Source of the DNA: an uncultured bacterium
GTDB lineage: Bacteria > Bacteroidota > Bacteroidia > CAILMK01
Assembly (NCBI GenBank): GCA_903829945.1
Contig: CAIKRV010000080.1
Coordinates: 1-58,674, forward strand
DNA length: 58,674 nucleotides
Direction: 5' to 3'
Under the pieces are notes generated by a model. It saw only the letters and a list, made by a program, of their open reading frames with translations. It was not told the origin of the DNA and made no database searches. The translations under genes and the position numbers were made by a program. Within the stretch, counting starts at the first letter, position 1. The number at the start of each line of letters is the position of its first letter. This document shows positions 29,494 to 39,692 of this stretch, one piece after another.

Positions 29494-29544
29494 TATCGCT
29501 CACATATTTAGTAAAACATTAAAGTTTTAATTAAATTTTAAAAT

Positions 29545-31128
29545 TTGACTGCACAGGAACTTCCTTTAAAAAAACAAAGCATATTTCAATCCATACAATT
29601 TTGGATGGGATGTAGTTTGCTGGTGCATCTAATTACATCCTGGTTTTCTTTAGGCTTCCTTCATTATGATGAGCATTTTCAGATTTTAGAATTTGCAGGT
29701 ATGAAATTGGGATGGAATAGTCCTGCATCATTGCCTTGGGAATATCCTGCCAAAATACGTCCGGCTTTGCAACCTGCAATGGTGTACGGAATTATTAAGG
29801 CATTACATTTAACGGATAGCTTTACCATAACATTTTTATTAAGGTTAATTTCCGGTGTTTTTGCGTGGGCAGTACTTTGGTTTTTTACCTATTTGGTATC
29901 TCCGATGCTAAAATCAAATACGGCCAAACATTATCTTTATTTGCTCACTTGCCTATATGGTTTTTTAAGTTTTATTCATGTTCGTTTTGCTTCGGAAAAT
30001 TGGAGCGGCAGTACATGCTTTTTGGGGATAGGAATTTTATTATTGCTATGGCAAAAGGCAAGCAATTATTCATTAAAAAACATTTGGCTATTAATTGCCG
30101 GTTTTTGCTTTGGATTAAGTTATGTATTTAGGATGCAAGTGGCAGTAATACCATGCAGTTTGGTTATATGGGCATTGGTCTTTAAAAAAATAAATTTTAA
30201 AGACACCTTTTTTATAATGTTAGGTGGTATAGTAGCCGTAGCTATAGGTGTTTTGGCTGATCGATGGTTTTATGGTACTTGGGTAAATACTACTTTCAAT
30301 TATTTTCATGCCAATATTATTGAAAATAAAGCGGCACATTTTGGAATTATGCCTTGGTATTGGTTTTTTGTTTCTACTATTTTAGGTGAAGTTCCGGGAG
30401 CCTTAAATTGGACGATGTATCTACACAAAGTAGAACCATTTTCTGCAGGTTCTGCGTTCAGTATTATTGTAGTCATAAGCTTTATTGTTTTTTGGATCAG
30501 GTATCCAAAGCATTGGCTGACGGCCATTACCTTGCCTTTCTTTTTATTACATAGTTTAATTGCTCATAAAGAATTGCGATTTTTATTTCCGATGATAAAT
30601 TTCGTTCCAATAGTGGTGGTCATGGTTATTACAGAGTTTTTAGACGCGCGTAATTCACTTGGATTAAAATCGGTGAAGTATATTTTAAGTGGTTTATTAT
30701 TGGTGTTGGGATTCTTGAGTTTGAATTTTATCTTTACTCCCTATCAAAATGATTTTGCGGCTTATAAGTTTATGAATAACTACAAAGATCAGGAGCTGTA
30801 TTTTTTAGGATATCATAAGGACTGTTATCAAATGAAATCTGATTTGAAGCTTTTATTTTACAAACCAAAGGGATTTCATGTGAAATATATTAAGTCAATG
30901 ACACAAGTGGATAGTTTACTGAAACAAGCCAAATTCCCGGTTTATTTTTATTCCGGTGAACGGGGATTTTTTCATCCACAACCATTAGATTCTATTGATG
31001 TTTCCTATAAGATGGTTTATTGTTCGTACCCTGCTTTTTTAAGAGACATTAATATTAATCACTGGCAAGAACGAACTTCTGCCAATGGAATATATTTGTT
31101 AACTCCAAAAACATTTAGGCATGAATAG
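29545..31128 (+). CDS. GT22-like polytopic mannosyltransferase, paralogue A
   Basis: A 527-aa membrane protein with roughly 10 predicted helices. It shows the GT-C pattern of Alg9/PIG-B-type mannosyltransferases: a luminal-type acidic motif HYDEHFQILEFAG after helix 1 (about 40-52), RPALQP, and HKELRFLFP in a later loop (about 348), equivalent to the HKExRF signature. Such enzymes move mannose from polyprenyl-phosphate mannose to an outside acceptor. No ATG lies near the conserved start, so TTG 29545 is used. A close paralogue lies at 32679-34187, on the other side of glyA. Confidence 0.78.
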   Translation: MTAQELPLKKQSIFQSIQFWMGCSLLVHLITSWFSLGFLHYDEHFQILEFAGMKLGWNSPASLPWEYPAKIRPALQPAMVYGIIKALHLTDSFTITFLLRLISGVFAWAVLWFFTYLVSPMLKSNTAKHYLYLLTCLYGFLSFIHVRFASENWSGSTCFLGIGILLLLWQKASNYSLKNIWLLIAGFCFGLSYVFRMQVAVIPCSLVIWALVFKKINFKDTFFIMLGGIVAVAIGVLADRWFYGTWVNTTFNYFHANIIENKAAHFGIMPWYWFFVSTILGEVPGALNWTMYLHKVEPFSAGSAFSIIVVISFIVFWIRYPKHWLTAITLPFFLLHSLIAHKELRFLFPMINFVPIVVVMVITEFLDARNSLGLKSVKYILSGLLLVLGFLSLNFIFTPYQNDFAAYKFMNNYKDQELYFLGYHKDCYQMKSDLKLLFYKPKGFHVKYIKSMTQVDSLLKQAKFPVYFYSGERGFFHPQPLDSIDVSYKMVYCSYPAFLRDININHWQERTSANGIYLLTPKTFRHE

Positions 31129-31170
31129 CAATTCTTAAAGCTATCGTATGTGTGCCTATTAATGGTAGGG

Positions 31171-31204
31171 CAAAAAAAAGCTGCTCGTACAGTTACAAGC
31201 AGCT
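31171..31204 (-). terminator. intrinsic terminator of glyA (minus)
   Basis: AGCTGCT (31179-31185) and AGCAGCT (31198-31204) pair, with an inner GTA/TAC extension. Read on the minus strand the hairpin is followed by a run of eight T, 22 nt after the glyA stop. Confidence 0.85.
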
Positions 31205-31225
31205 CTTTCTAAATTTATAATTATA

Positions 31226-32509
31226 TTATTTTTTCAATTCGGGATACAAAGGGAATTGTGCTGCTAAAGCATGTACTTTTTTGGTAGCTTCTTTAATTCT
31301 ACTTTCGTTATCCAAATTCATGAGTACTTCATCTATCAAAGTAACGATTTGTTCCATTTGAGGTTCTTTCATGCCCCTGGTACTAACCGCTGGGGTACCA
31401 ATACGCATGCCTGAAGTTACAAAAGGTGATTTATCATCAAATGGCACCATATTTTTATTGATGGTAATATGGGCTAAGCCTAAACCATTTTCTGCTTGTT
31501 TACCGGTGAGTCCCTTGCTGCGGAGGTTAATAAGCATTAAATGATTGTCAGTACCACCGGTAATAATTTTATATCCAAGAGCAGTAAAGCTATTGGCCAT
31601 GGCTTGAGCATTTTTTACTACTTGTTGAATATATTTTCCATATTCATCCGTTAATGCTTCACCGAAGGCAACTGCTTTGCCGGCAATAACATGCTCCAAA
31701 GGGCCCCCTTGGGTGCCAGGGAAAACTGCGCCATCCAATATAGCAGACATCATTTTTGTTTCTCCCTTAGGTGTTTTTTCACCCCAAGGATTTTCAAAAT
31801 CCTGTCCCAACATAATAATCCCACCGCGTGGTCCGCGTAGGGTTTTATGCGTGGTTGAAGTTACAATATGACAATGCGGCATTGGGTTGTTTAATAAACC
31901 TTGGGAGATGATTCCTGCAGGATGCGCTATATCCGCCATTAATAAAGCACCCACCTCATCAGCTATTTCACGAAGTCTTTTATAATCCCAATCTCTAGAA
32001 TAGGCAGAAGCACCACAAATAATTAATTTTGGTTTTTCAGCTCTTGCTTTTTCCGCCACTTTTTCCCAGTCAATTAAGCCGGTTGCCTCTTCAACATTAT
32101 AAAATACCGGACGGTATAACTTGCCAGAAAAATTAACCGGTGAACCATGTGTTAAATGTCCGCCATGGGCTAAATTAAAACCTAAAATAGTATCCCCGGG
32201 TTTTAAAACTCCTAGCATTACAGAGGCATTGGCTTGTGCTCCTGAATGCGGTTGGACATTGGCCCATGCAGCTCCAAAAAGCTCCTTTAGTCGGTCAATA
32301 GCAATGTTTTCCACTTGGTCTACGATCTCACAACCGCCATAATATCTTTTACCCGGCAAGCCTTCGGCATATTTATTGGTCAATACACTTCCCATAGCCT
32401 CCATTACTTGAAGGCTGACAAAATTTTCTGAAGCAATTAGTTCTAAACCATTTTCCTGACGCTCGAGTTCTTGCGTTATTAGGTTGAAGATTTTTTCGTC
32501 TTTAATCAT
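31226..32509 (-). CDS. glyA: serine hydroxymethyltransferase
   Basis: A 427-aa PLP enzyme converting serine and tetrahydrofolate to glycine and methylene-tetrahydrofolate, the main one-carbon source. The PLP lysine is in [14 protein letters not shown] (about residue 225). Other conserved blocks are [25 protein letters not shown] and [12 protein letters not shown]. Length is normal. It is monocistronic, with its own promoter upstream and terminator downstream, and sits between two GT22-like genes. Confidence 0.97.
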   Translation of the reverse strand: MIKDEKIFNLITQELERQENGLELIASENFVSLQVMEAMGSVLTNKYAEGLPGKRYYGGCEIVDQVENIAIDRLKELFGAAWANVQPHSGAQANASVMLGVLKPGDTILGFNLAHGGHLTHGSPVNFSGKLYRPVFYNVEEATGLIDWEKVAEKARAEKPKLIICGASAYSRDWDYKRLREIADEVGALLMADIAHPAGIISQGLLNNPMPHCHIVTSTTHKTLRGPRGGIIMLGQDFENPWGEKTPKGETKMMSAILDGAVFPGTQGGPLEHVIAGKAVAFGEALTDEYGKYIQQVVKNAQAMANSFTALGYKIITGGTDNHLMLINLRSKGLTGKQAENGLGLAHITINKNMVPFDDKSPFVTSGMRIGTPAVSTRGMKEPQMEQIVTLIDEVLMNLDNESRIKEATKKVHALAAQFPLYPELKK

Positions 32510-32530
32510 AATTCATCCGTCTTATTGTGG

Positions 32531-32538
32531 CAAAGGTA
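32531..32538 (-). promoter_or_regulatory. -7 promoter element TACCTTTG of glyA (minus)
   Basis: The complement of CAAAGGTA matches TAnnTTTG, 21 nt upstream of the glyA ATG. Confidence 0.6.
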
Positions 32539-32678
32539 GTAAATTTATGCTTTTTAGGCACATTAGTTTGCGATTGGATATTTGAGGTTATTTTCATTTA
32601 ATTTGCTCTTTAACTGACCTTTTGTGTCATAAATCTAATTCTTGTGTTAATTTGCACCGCATTATTACCTCATTAAAT

Positions 32679-34187
32679 TTGAAAATTCAACCTGTATTTA
32701 ACAATAAAAGCTTTATGCTTTGGGGATTTATTGCCTTATTGGTGCATTTAGCAGCAATTTGGTTTACCCTAGGATTTATGCAGGAAGATGAACATTTTCA
32801 AATTTTAGAATTTGCCGGATTAAAATTAGGTTGGACACAGCCACAATTGCTCCCTTGGGAATTCGCGTCTAGAATTCGGCCGGCATTGCAACCAATCATG
32901 GTTCTGGCTACGAGTAGGTTTTTTAGTCTATTAAACCCTTATATCATTGCTCTAATCTTTCGTTTTTTTGCAGGAATATTTGGGTGGGCAGTATCCTTGA
33001 TTTTTATTTATCAGGCCTCCTGCAAATGGGAAAATTTAAGCGCGAAAAAAAATCTTTATATTTTCAATGCCATCTTTGGGTTTATGGCATTTTTTCATGC
33101 CAGGTTTTCCTCCGAAAATATGGCCGGTTCATTTTGTTTTCTGGGATTAAGTATTTTACTAATGCTTTGGAATAATCCTAATTTTAAAAGACAAGGTGTA
33201 TGGTTTTTTTTAATAGGCTTAGCTTTTGGATTGGCAACGGATTGTAGAATCCAAACTTTATTTATTCCATTGGGAATAATTATATGGGGTTTAATCAATC
33301 GAAAATTTACGCCCGGCGGTTTTCTTGTGTTGACTTTAGGTGGGTTAATGGCTATTGGTGTAGGAATTTATGCGGATTATATTTTTTATGACCATACCTG
33401 GATTTTTACTGCCTATAATTATTTCCAAGTTAATATGATTCAAGGAAAGGCTGCGGCTTTTGGTGTTTTGCCTTGGTATTGGTATTTTATTGGTTTGGGA
33501 TTTGTCCCTTTCAACCCGATTGGGATTATTTTAATAGTTTCTTTTTTATATTTTATTATCAGATATCCAAGATCAATTTTTACTTGGGTTTGTGTTCCAT
33601 TCCTATTAGTGCATTTTATAATTGGCCATAAAGAATTGCGTTTTTTATATCCATTAGTAGATTGCTGTCCATTTTTTATAATGTTTGCCATGGAGGACGG
33701 AATAAATTATTTAAAAGCACTTCGTCCTAAATTCGGTTCTTATCATCAAAAAATTATTAATTCTTTGTTTTTGATAATTGCCTTAACAAGTTTGCCGATG
33801 TGCTTGAAGCCAGCAAACCTTGAATTTAATATTTTTAAAACGGTACAGGATAAATACCCTGGTAGAAAGGTATTATTATTAGGATTACATCAATGGCCAT
33901 TCGGCATTAATACGCCATTGCCATTGATGTTTTATCGCCCGGGGAAATATCCTTTTGCACGTCTTGATCAAAGTTCACAATTGGATAGTTGTTTAAAAGC
34001 TTATTCACAACCATTGATTTTATATACCTATCAAAAGGGTATTCATCAGCCTGAAATTATAGATTCAGCCCATGCTCAGGCAAAATTATTATTTTGTTCG
34101 GCTCCTGAATTTTTAATGAAAAACAATTTTAATCATTGGCAAGAAAGGACTACCGTATTGAGTATTTATGAGGTATATCGTAAATAA
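32679..34187 (+). CDS. GT22-like polytopic mannosyltransferase, paralogue B
   Basis: A 502-aa membrane protein clearly homologous to the gene at 29545. Shared blocks in the same order are DEHFQILEFAG, RIRPALQP, FGVLPWYWY (FGIMPWYWF in A), HKELRFLYP and NHWQERT near the C-terminus. The start is uncertain: TTG 32679 (MKIQPVFNNKS) best matches the start of paralogue A; TTG 32622 and ATG 32715 are alternatives. A TTAATTTG element near 32647 could be its promoter. Likely mannosyltransferase of the GT-C fold; acceptor unknown. Confidence 0.75.
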   Translation: MKIQPVFNNKSFMLWGFIALLVHLAAIWFTLGFMQEDEHFQILEFAGLKLGWTQPQLLPWEFASRIRPALQPIMVLATSRFFSLLNPYIIALIFRFFAGIFGWAVSLIFIYQASCKWENLSAKKNLYIFNAIFGFMAFFHARFSSENMAGSFCFLGLSILLMLWNNPNFKRQGVWFFLIGLAFGLATDCRIQTLFIPLGIIIWGLINRKFTPGGFLVLTLGGLMAIGVGIYADYIFYDHTWIFTAYNYFQVNMIQGKAAAFGVLPWYWYFIGLGFVPFNPIGIILIVSFLYFIIRYPRSIFTWVCVPFLLVHFIIGHKELRFLYPLVDCCPFFIMFAMEDGINYLKALRPKFGSYHQKIINSLFLIIALTSLPMCLKPANLEFNIFKTVQDKYPGRKVLLLGLHQWPFGINTPLPLMFYRPGKYPFARLDQSSQLDSCLKAYSQPLILYTYQKGIHQPEIIDSAHAQAKLLFCSAPEFLMKNNFNHWQERTTVLSIYEVYRK

Positions 34188-34188
34188 T

Positions 34189-34920
34189 TTAATTCGCCTT
34201 TGTAAGTCGGCCTATACCAATACCTGCCAATAATCCCCATGAGGAGGTACTTGATTGTGGATTAAGTTGATGAACTGGATTGGTTTCATAATTTACATAT
34301 TTCCCATTTTGATATTTATATCCATATTGCCAGTCGAATAAATAGGCATTGACCATCGTATAGCCGCTAATACTTAAAAACAATAAATTTTTAGGATTAG
34401 GGAAATAACATAATTTAAATCCCGGATGGATAGCAATTCCTGATTGATATAAAAGCGCATCTTTGCCAAAGGGAACTTCTTTAATATTTTTTAAAAGGCT
34501 TGGTCTATCATCATGGAAATTCAATTCTGTATTGGTATAATAACAACCAATGGTAGGAAGCAATATTAATTTTGGATGAATGATAGCAGCATATCCAAAA
34601 TCCAATCCTGTGCTGATATACGTTGGTCCTGTGGAGGTTTGAAAATTCGCAGCGATATTAAGTCCGAATTTTATAATATAATTGTTAATTATACCATTAA
34701 TATCAAAATTAAATAATAATTGTGAAGGGCTACCTAGGGGATGCCCTATACTTGAACTCCATTTCCGAATATCATTGCCATAGCATTCCGAATAACCAAG
34801 CCCAAGATCAATTAATAAGCCATCTGCTTTCCGGAAAATTGAACCGGTGTAAATAGAATCATCAACTTGGGCATGTGTATTTAGACTTAAAAGTAAACAA
34901 AAAATGGTGAGATACTTCAT
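34189..34920 (-). CDS. uncharacterised outer-membrane-type protein
   Basis: A 243-aa exported protein. The signal peptide MKYLTIFCLLLSLNTHAQ is clear. The mature part is rich in aromatic residues and alternating strands (for example NYIIKFGLNIAANFQ, ISTGLDFGYAAIIHPKL) with a Gly-rich final strand WGLLAGIGIGRL, which suggests a small outer-membrane beta barrel. No family recognised. It is convergent with the GT22-like gene, with 1 nt between the stops. Confidence 0.6.
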   Translation of the reverse strand: MKYLTIFCLLLSLNTHAQVDDSIYTGSIFRKADGLLIDLGLGYSECYGNDIRKWSSSIGHPLGSPSQLLFNFDINGIINNYIIKFGLNIAANFQTSTGPTYISTGLDFGYAAIIHPKLILLPTIGCYYTNTELNFHDDRPSLLKNIKEVPFGKDALLYQSGIAIHPGFKLCYFPNPKNLLFLSISGYTMVNAYLFDWQYGYKYQNGKYVNYETNPVHQLNPQSSTSSWGLLAGIGIGRLTKAN

Positions 34921-35047
34921 AATTTAAATAAATACAAAAAGCATTCCCTTTTTTTCTTTTATTTGAAAATCAAGTTAAAATCAATTTTGTGAATAAAGTT
35001 TATGGATGAGCACTAATCTTATAAATTGTGCTATGTGTTTAATTTCA

Positions 35048-35055
35048 TACCTTTG
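35048..35055 (+). promoter_or_regulatory. -7 promoter element TACCTTTG (near-leaderless)
   Basis: This matches TAnnTTTG only 4 nt before ATG 35060, so transcription would begin at or next to the start codon. Confidence 0.55.
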
Positions 35056-35059
35056 TTTC

Positions 35060-36574
35060 ATGAGTAGTATTCGTAAATTAGCCTCGCAAACCGTATTGTA
35101 TGGGTTTACATACTTGGCGGCCCGACTGCTCAATTTCTTCCTTACCCCTTATTATACCAGAATTTTTAGTAGAGAGGAATATGGAAGTGTAATCTTTATT
35201 TATGCGTGGATTACATTTTTTAATGTGCTGTATACTTATGGTATGGAAACAGGTTATTTTTATTTTGCTAATAAAAAGGATAAATATGAGGAAGTAGCCG
35301 GTACTTCGTTTACTTCCATGCTTATCAGCTCTCTGTTTTTTTCCGCCGTATTAATTTTTGCTGCACCTTATCTCACCAATTACTTGGATGCTGGTGTGCA
35401 CAGTAGTTATATTATTTTCGCAGCCGCTATTTTATTTTTTGATACCATTAGTGTTATTCCCTTTGCACATTTGCGTAAAGAAGGAAAATCTTTTAGATTT
35501 GCATTGTTAAAGTTTCTAAATATTGCCTTTAATATTGGGTTTAATTTTTTCTTTTTATGGTTTTGCCCTTATGTGCTTTCCCATGATGGTTTCGGCACTA
35601 TACAAGCTTTTATTCAAGCAATTTACGTTCCGAATTTTGGCGTTGGATATGTGTTTTTATCCAATTTAATTTCGAGCGGCATCATGTTACTTTTTCTTAT
35701 TCCTGAACTTAAAAAGATTCCTTTACTGATCAATATGGAAGTTTGGAGAGAAATGTTTAAATACAGTTGGCCGATTTTGATACTTGGTTTTGCAGGAATG
35801 ATAAATGAAACTTTGGATAGAATTTTATTAAAATGGTTATTGGTAGCTCCTCCTCAAAATATGACTATGAAGGAAGCGATGGAGCAAATTGGAGTATATG
35901 GCGCTTGTTATAAACTTTCCATATTTATGACCTTAGCTATTCAAAGTTTTCGATATGCAGCAGAGCCATTCTTTTTTGCTCAAATGAAGAATGGAAATAA
36001 TAAGGATATTTACGCACGTATGCTCAAGTATTTTACTTTTGTTACCAGTTTAATATTTTTAGGAGTGATGTTATACATTCCTATTCTTATTAAAATTATA
36101 GGCCGTGATTTTAGGCATGCAGAAGCAGTTGTTCCGATACTACTGATTGCTAATTTATTTCTTGGTATATTTGTTTATCTCAGTCAATGGTATAAACAAA
36201 CTGAAAAGACATTATATGGCGCTTATTTATCTTTAGGAGGAGCGGGTATAACTTTATTGGTTAATTTTATTTTTATACCGTATTATGGTTATATGGCTTC
36301 CGCATGGGCAACATTAATTTGCTATTTTAGCATGGCCACGGCTTCTTATTTTATAGGTAAAAAACATTATCCCGTAGCCTATCAAACGGGAAGAATTTTA
36401 TTGTACTTAGGAAGTTCAATTGGATTATACTTATTAAGTATTGCTGTACGAAGAAGTTTCTTCACCGGATGGAATATTAATGCTTATGTATTTAATAGTG
36501 TCCTGATAATTTCCTTTATCGGTCTTTTTGTGTTTTTAGAAAAACCAAGTTTGGTGATGAAAAGATCCAGATAA
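35060..36574 (+). CDS. polysaccharide flippase (Wzx-like, MOP superfamily)
   Basis: A 504-aa polytopic membrane protein with about 12-14 predicted helices. The N-terminus RKLASQTVLYGFTYLAARLL and FLTPYYTRIFSREEYG is the pattern of polysaccharide biosynthesis exporters that flip lipid-linked sugars. I start it at ATG 35060 (MSSIRK) since upstream frame codons overlap the promoter. It could serve surface glycan or O-antigen-like synthesis, in line with nearby glycosyltransferases, but no complete glycan operon is present. It is convergent with dnaG, with 9 nt between stops. Confidence 0.8.
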   Translation: MSSIRKLASQTVLYGFTYLAARLLNFFLTPYYTRIFSREEYGSVIFIYAWITFFNVLYTYGMETGYFYFANKKDKYEEVAGTSFTSMLISSLFFSAVLIFAAPYLTNYLDAGVHSSYIIFAAAILFFDTISVIPFAHLRKEGKSFRFALLKFLNIAFNIGFNFFFLWFCPYVLSHDGFGTIQAFIQAIYVPNFGVGYVFLSNLISSGIMLLFLIPELKKIPLLINMEVWREMFKYSWPILILGFAGMINETLDRILLKWLLVAPPQNMTMKEAMEQIGVYGACYKLSIFMTLAIQSFRYAAEPFFFAQMKNGNNKDIYARMLKYFTFVTSLIFLGVMLYIPILIKIIGRDFRHAEAVVPILLIANLFLGIFVYLSQWYKQTEKTLYGAYLSLGGAGITLLVNFIFIPYYGYMASAWATLICYFSMATASYFIGKKHYPVAYQTGRILLYLGSSIGLYLLSIAVRRSFFTGWNINAYVFNSVLIISFIGLFVFLEKPSLVMKRSR

Positions 36575-36583
36575 TTCAGCGGC

Positions 36584-38494
36584 TTATTTTCCTAAAATGG
36601 AAACACCCATTTCTTCTGATAATTTCTTCTTGGTTTCATTAAGCGCTTTTTTCATCATAAGCAATTCGTCCTGCTTTTCAGGAGCAATTACTTCTTTAGA
36701 TAGCACATCAACTTCGTAAATCATTTGCATTACTTTCCGGAGTTTTAAATGATTTAAAGAGCTTTGAACTTCCGGAATATAATTTTCATCCGGCCCTATA
36801 ATTTCCCGATCCAGAAAGGTTTTCCATCCTTCGGCTAATTTATGTTTTTCCATAATTAGACTGGAAACGAAATGCTCTAATTCATCATCACCCGAACGAA
36901 TATATGTGGTGTAATCCGGTAAAGCTATTTGCTCTTGTATGGCTTTCTGGATTTCATCAAAAATACGTAAACAATTTGCTTCATTCCACTGTATTTCGTT
37001 AAGCTCTGAACACAAATACTGTGCTACTGTTTCATATCCCGGATACTCACGCGTTCCATATAATAATAAATCTCTGATAATCTTTTTTTCCTGATGTAAA
37101 GTGTCCTTGGGCTTTATCTCTTGTGGGTCTTCTTGGCTTACAAAGGGCAAAGCAATAGGTAGTCTATCTACATTGTTTTGTTCTTTAACTTTTTCAACTA
37201 ATATTCTACGCAATTCCTGATGCAATACTTGCTCGGACATGTTTAAAACCTTAGCTGCCTCCTGGAGAAATAAGCTTCGCTTGATAGTGTCATTTACTAA
37301 AGCCACCGAATGAATTATTTCTTTAACTAATACTGCCTTTTTTGCCGGGTCTGCCGATGCTTCATCCTTGTATAAATCATAACGAAAACGAACGAAGTTT
37401 TTGGCGTTTTCTTTTAAGTAAATTCTAATTTCATCTTCCTTTAACCTTTTGGCAAAAGTATCCGGATCGTCTTCCTCCGGTAAGGCCACCACTTGTACAT
37501 TCAAGCCCTCTTGAAGTGCCATATCTAAGCCGCGCAGGGCCGCTTTTTGTCCGGCCTTATCCCCGTCAAAAAGGAAAATAATATTTTCGGTAAATCTTTT
37601 TATAATTTTTAATTGGTCCTCGGTTAGGCTGGTACCACTGGTAGCACATATATTTTCAATACCATTTTGCACCATGGAAAGGACATCAATATATCCTTCC
37701 ACCATTATGCATTCATCCAATTGACGAATTGATTTTTTTGCTTGGGCTAAGCCATACAGTATCTTGCTTTTGCTATAAACATCCGTTTCCGGTGAATTTA
37801 TATATTTAGCTGTTTTTTCATTTGATTTTAAAATTCGGCCACCGAATCCTACTACCTTTCCGGAAACATTATGAATTGGGAAAATAATTCGTTCATGAAA
37901 ACGATCATAAAGTTTGCCGTCTTTTTCAGAAACAATAGACAATCCTGTTTTAACGAGGAGTTCCTGTGAAAAAGCATTTTTTAAAGCCCATTGTGAAAAC
38001 ACATCACGACCGCCGGGTGCCCAACCCAATTGAAAATTTGTAATTAGTGTCTGACTAAGTTCACGTTCTTTTAAGTAGGGTAGGGCAATGGTTTTACCTT
38101 CTTCACTATCTATTAATTGTTGCGTAAAATACTTTTGAGCCGCTGAAAGCAAGATAAACATGGCTTCACGTTCACTTTTTTCCTCAGGATTTTCATTGGT
38201 AGCGGATTCTTCAATTGGAATATGATATTTTTCTGCCAGATAGCGCAGGGCTTCCGGATAACCGATATGCTCATGTTCCATAATGAAATTAACAGCGTTA
38301 CCGGCTTTACCACAACCAAAACATTTAAATATTTCCTTAGTAGGGGAGACTGTAAAAGAAGGCGTCTTCTCGTTGTGGAAGGGACAATTTCCAAGATAGT
38401 TCACCCCTCGTTTTTTAAGTTTAACGAAGTCTGAAACAACTTCTTCAATACGTACAGTACTGAATATCTTGTCTATTGTTTCCTTTGAAATCAT
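36584..38494 (-). CDS. dnaG: DNA primase
   Basis: A 636-aa primase that makes RNA primers at the replication fork. The N-terminal CHC2 zinc finger shows CPFHNEKTPSF and CFGCGKAGNAVNFIME (residues about 37-72). The TOPRIM catalytic core has VEGYIDVLSM and LFDGDKAGQKAAL (near 266 and 312). The C-terminal DnaB-interacting helical region is present but diverged. Length is normal for the phylum. Apparently monocistronic. Confidence 0.96.
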   Translation of the reverse strand: MISKETIDKIFSTVRIEEVVSDFVKLKKRGVNYLGNCPFHNEKTPSFTVSPTKEIFKCFGCGKAGNAVNFIMEHEHIGYPEALRYLAEKYHIPIEESATNENPEEKSEREAMFILLSAAQKYFTQQLIDSEEGKTIALPYLKERELSQTLITNFQLGWAPGGRDVFSQWALKNAFSQELLVKTGLSIVSEKDGKLYDRFHERIIFPIHNVSGKVVGFGGRILKSNEKTAKYINSPETDVYSKSKILYGLAQAKKSIRQLDECIMVEGYIDVLSMVQNGIENICATSGTSLTEDQLKIIKRFTENIIFLFDGDKAGQKAALRGLDMALQEGLNVQVVALPEEDDPDTFAKRLKEDEIRIYLKENAKNFVRFRYDLYKDEASADPAKKAVLVKEIIHSVALVNDTIKRSLFLQEAAKVLNMSEQVLHQELRRILVEKVKEQNNVDRLPIALPFVSQEDPQEIKPKDTLHQEKKIIRDLLLYGTREYPGYETVAQYLCSELNEIQWNEANCLRIFDEIQKAIQEQIALPDYTTYIRSGDDELEHFVSSLIMEKHKLAEGWKTFLDREIIGPDENYIPEVQSSLNHLKLRKVMQMIYEVDVLSKEVIAPEKQDELLMMKKALNETKKKLSEEMGVSILGK

Positions 38495-38653
38495 AACCTA
38501 CGAATTTAGGGCAAATCCTTGATTTTAGGATTGTTCGGTCACATAAAGATACAGAATGAAGTTCAAATTTTAATTCTTTCATATTCAATTAAATACAAGA
38601 TTAGTTGATTAAAATCATTCTTTTTTTTGGACATAAATTATACCTTCGGATAT

Positions 38654-39268
38654 ATGAAAAAGATAGATTTAAAAAAGGATTTTGCAGGTTTATACACGGT
38701 ACCAAAAGGCAAAATTGTGATGGTTGATGTGCCCGAACTATCTTATTTAATGATCGATGGCAAGGGGGACCCGAATCATTCTACAGAATTTCAGGAGGCC
38801 ATCGAAGCGCTCTACAGTTTGTCTTACACCTTAAAATTTACCATAAAGAAGGGGCCATTAGCCATTGATTATGGTGTGATGCCCTTAGAAGGATTGTGGT
38901 GGAGTGATCATATGGAATCCTTTACAACGAATGATAGATCTAAATGGTTGTGGACATTAATGATTATGCAGCCTGATTTTATTAATACAAAAATGGTTAA
39001 TGAAGCGATGTCTGCACTTACACTGAAAAAGACATTAAAAGCTTTACCAAAGCTGCGTTTTGAAAAAATGAAAGAAGGTAAGGTTGCACAAATTTTACAC
39101 ATAGGTCCGTATGACCAGGAAACGGAAAACATATTGAAATTACACGCTTTTATTAAGGATAATGGTTTCCAATTATATGGAAAACATCGTGAAATTTATT
39201 TGAGTGATATGCGGCGGACAGCACCTGAAAAGCTAAAAACGATCATCCGGCAGCCAATGCGAAAATGA
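38654..39268 (+). CDS. GyrI-like small-molecule-binding protein
   Basis: A 204-aa soluble protein of the GyrI-like/SOUL-type ligand-binding fold. Start ATG 38654 gives MKKIDLKKDFAGLYTVPKG. Visible blocks are PELSYLMIDGKGDPN, YSLSYTLKFTIKK, PLEGLWW and KVAQILHIGPYDQE, the last matching the conserved H-x-G-P-Y pattern of these domains. Unlike AraC-type relatives there is no DNA-binding domain. Some relatives hydrolyse or sequester toxic small molecules; its own ligand is unknown. A TACCTTCG element, a near match to the promoter consensus, lies just before the ATG. Confidence 0.78.
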   Translation: MKKIDLKKDFAGLYTVPKGKIVMVDVPELSYLMIDGKGDPNHSTEFQEAIEALYSLSYTLKFTIKKGPLAIDYGVMPLEGLWWSDHMESFTTNDRSKWLWTLMIMQPDFINTKMVNEAMSALTLKKTLKALPKLRFEKMKEGKVAQILHIGPYDQETENILKLHAFIKDNGFQLYGKHREIYLSDMRRTAPEKLKTIIRQPMRK

Positions 39269-39375
39269 AATAAATGCTATAAATTTTATTTTTCTTAATT
39301 ACTTCAAAATTAAGAATTGATATTAATTCAAAAAAATAATTTGAAAAAGTGTATCAGTTTTATAAATTATTTTTA

Positions 39376-39643
39376 TATCTTTGGTATGCCAACATATTAA
39401 AATTACATTAATGAGGAATTCGAAATTGCCCTTTTCGGGGTGAGTATTTAACTCGCAGTATTTAAATTTCTGTGATACATCTTCAGGGATGTATCACTAT
39501 TTATTAGTGTGCAGTTAATTTAATTCTATGATTTAGTTTGAATACAAGGCTGGAACATTTGTGAGTCGGTAAAGATTTTGTGTTCTTGTTTTTTGTTTTC
39601 AGACCATACTCTCCCTCCCATTGCCGGGGGAGTATGGTTTTTG
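39376..39643 (+). ncRNA. putative structured ncRNA with own promoter and terminator
   Basis: TATCTTTG (39376-39383) fits the -7 consensus, though no TTTG lies at the ideal -33 distance. About 250 nt later a strong terminator, ACCATACTC (39603-39611) paired with GAGTATGGT around a short C-rich/G-rich stem, runs into TTTTT. Between them is a perfect 10-bp hairpin, GTGATACATC with GATGTATCAC (39471-39496), and a 10-codon frame MRNSKLPFSG (39411-39443). No long frame exists, and the downstream gene is convergent, so this is probably a free ncRNA. Size and isolation recall 6S RNA, but I cannot confirm it. The rest of 39269-39692 is AT-rich and empty. Confidence 0.55.
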
Positions 39644-39692
39644 GCTTTAAATTAAATTAGTCTTATTTCGGTCAAAATCAAATAGCCGCCGA

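Noticed and set aside
39376-39643. Definite 6S RNA or tmRNA call
   Set aside because: The diagnostic central bubble or tmRNA acceptor end could not be identified by eye; kept as an unassigned ncRNA.
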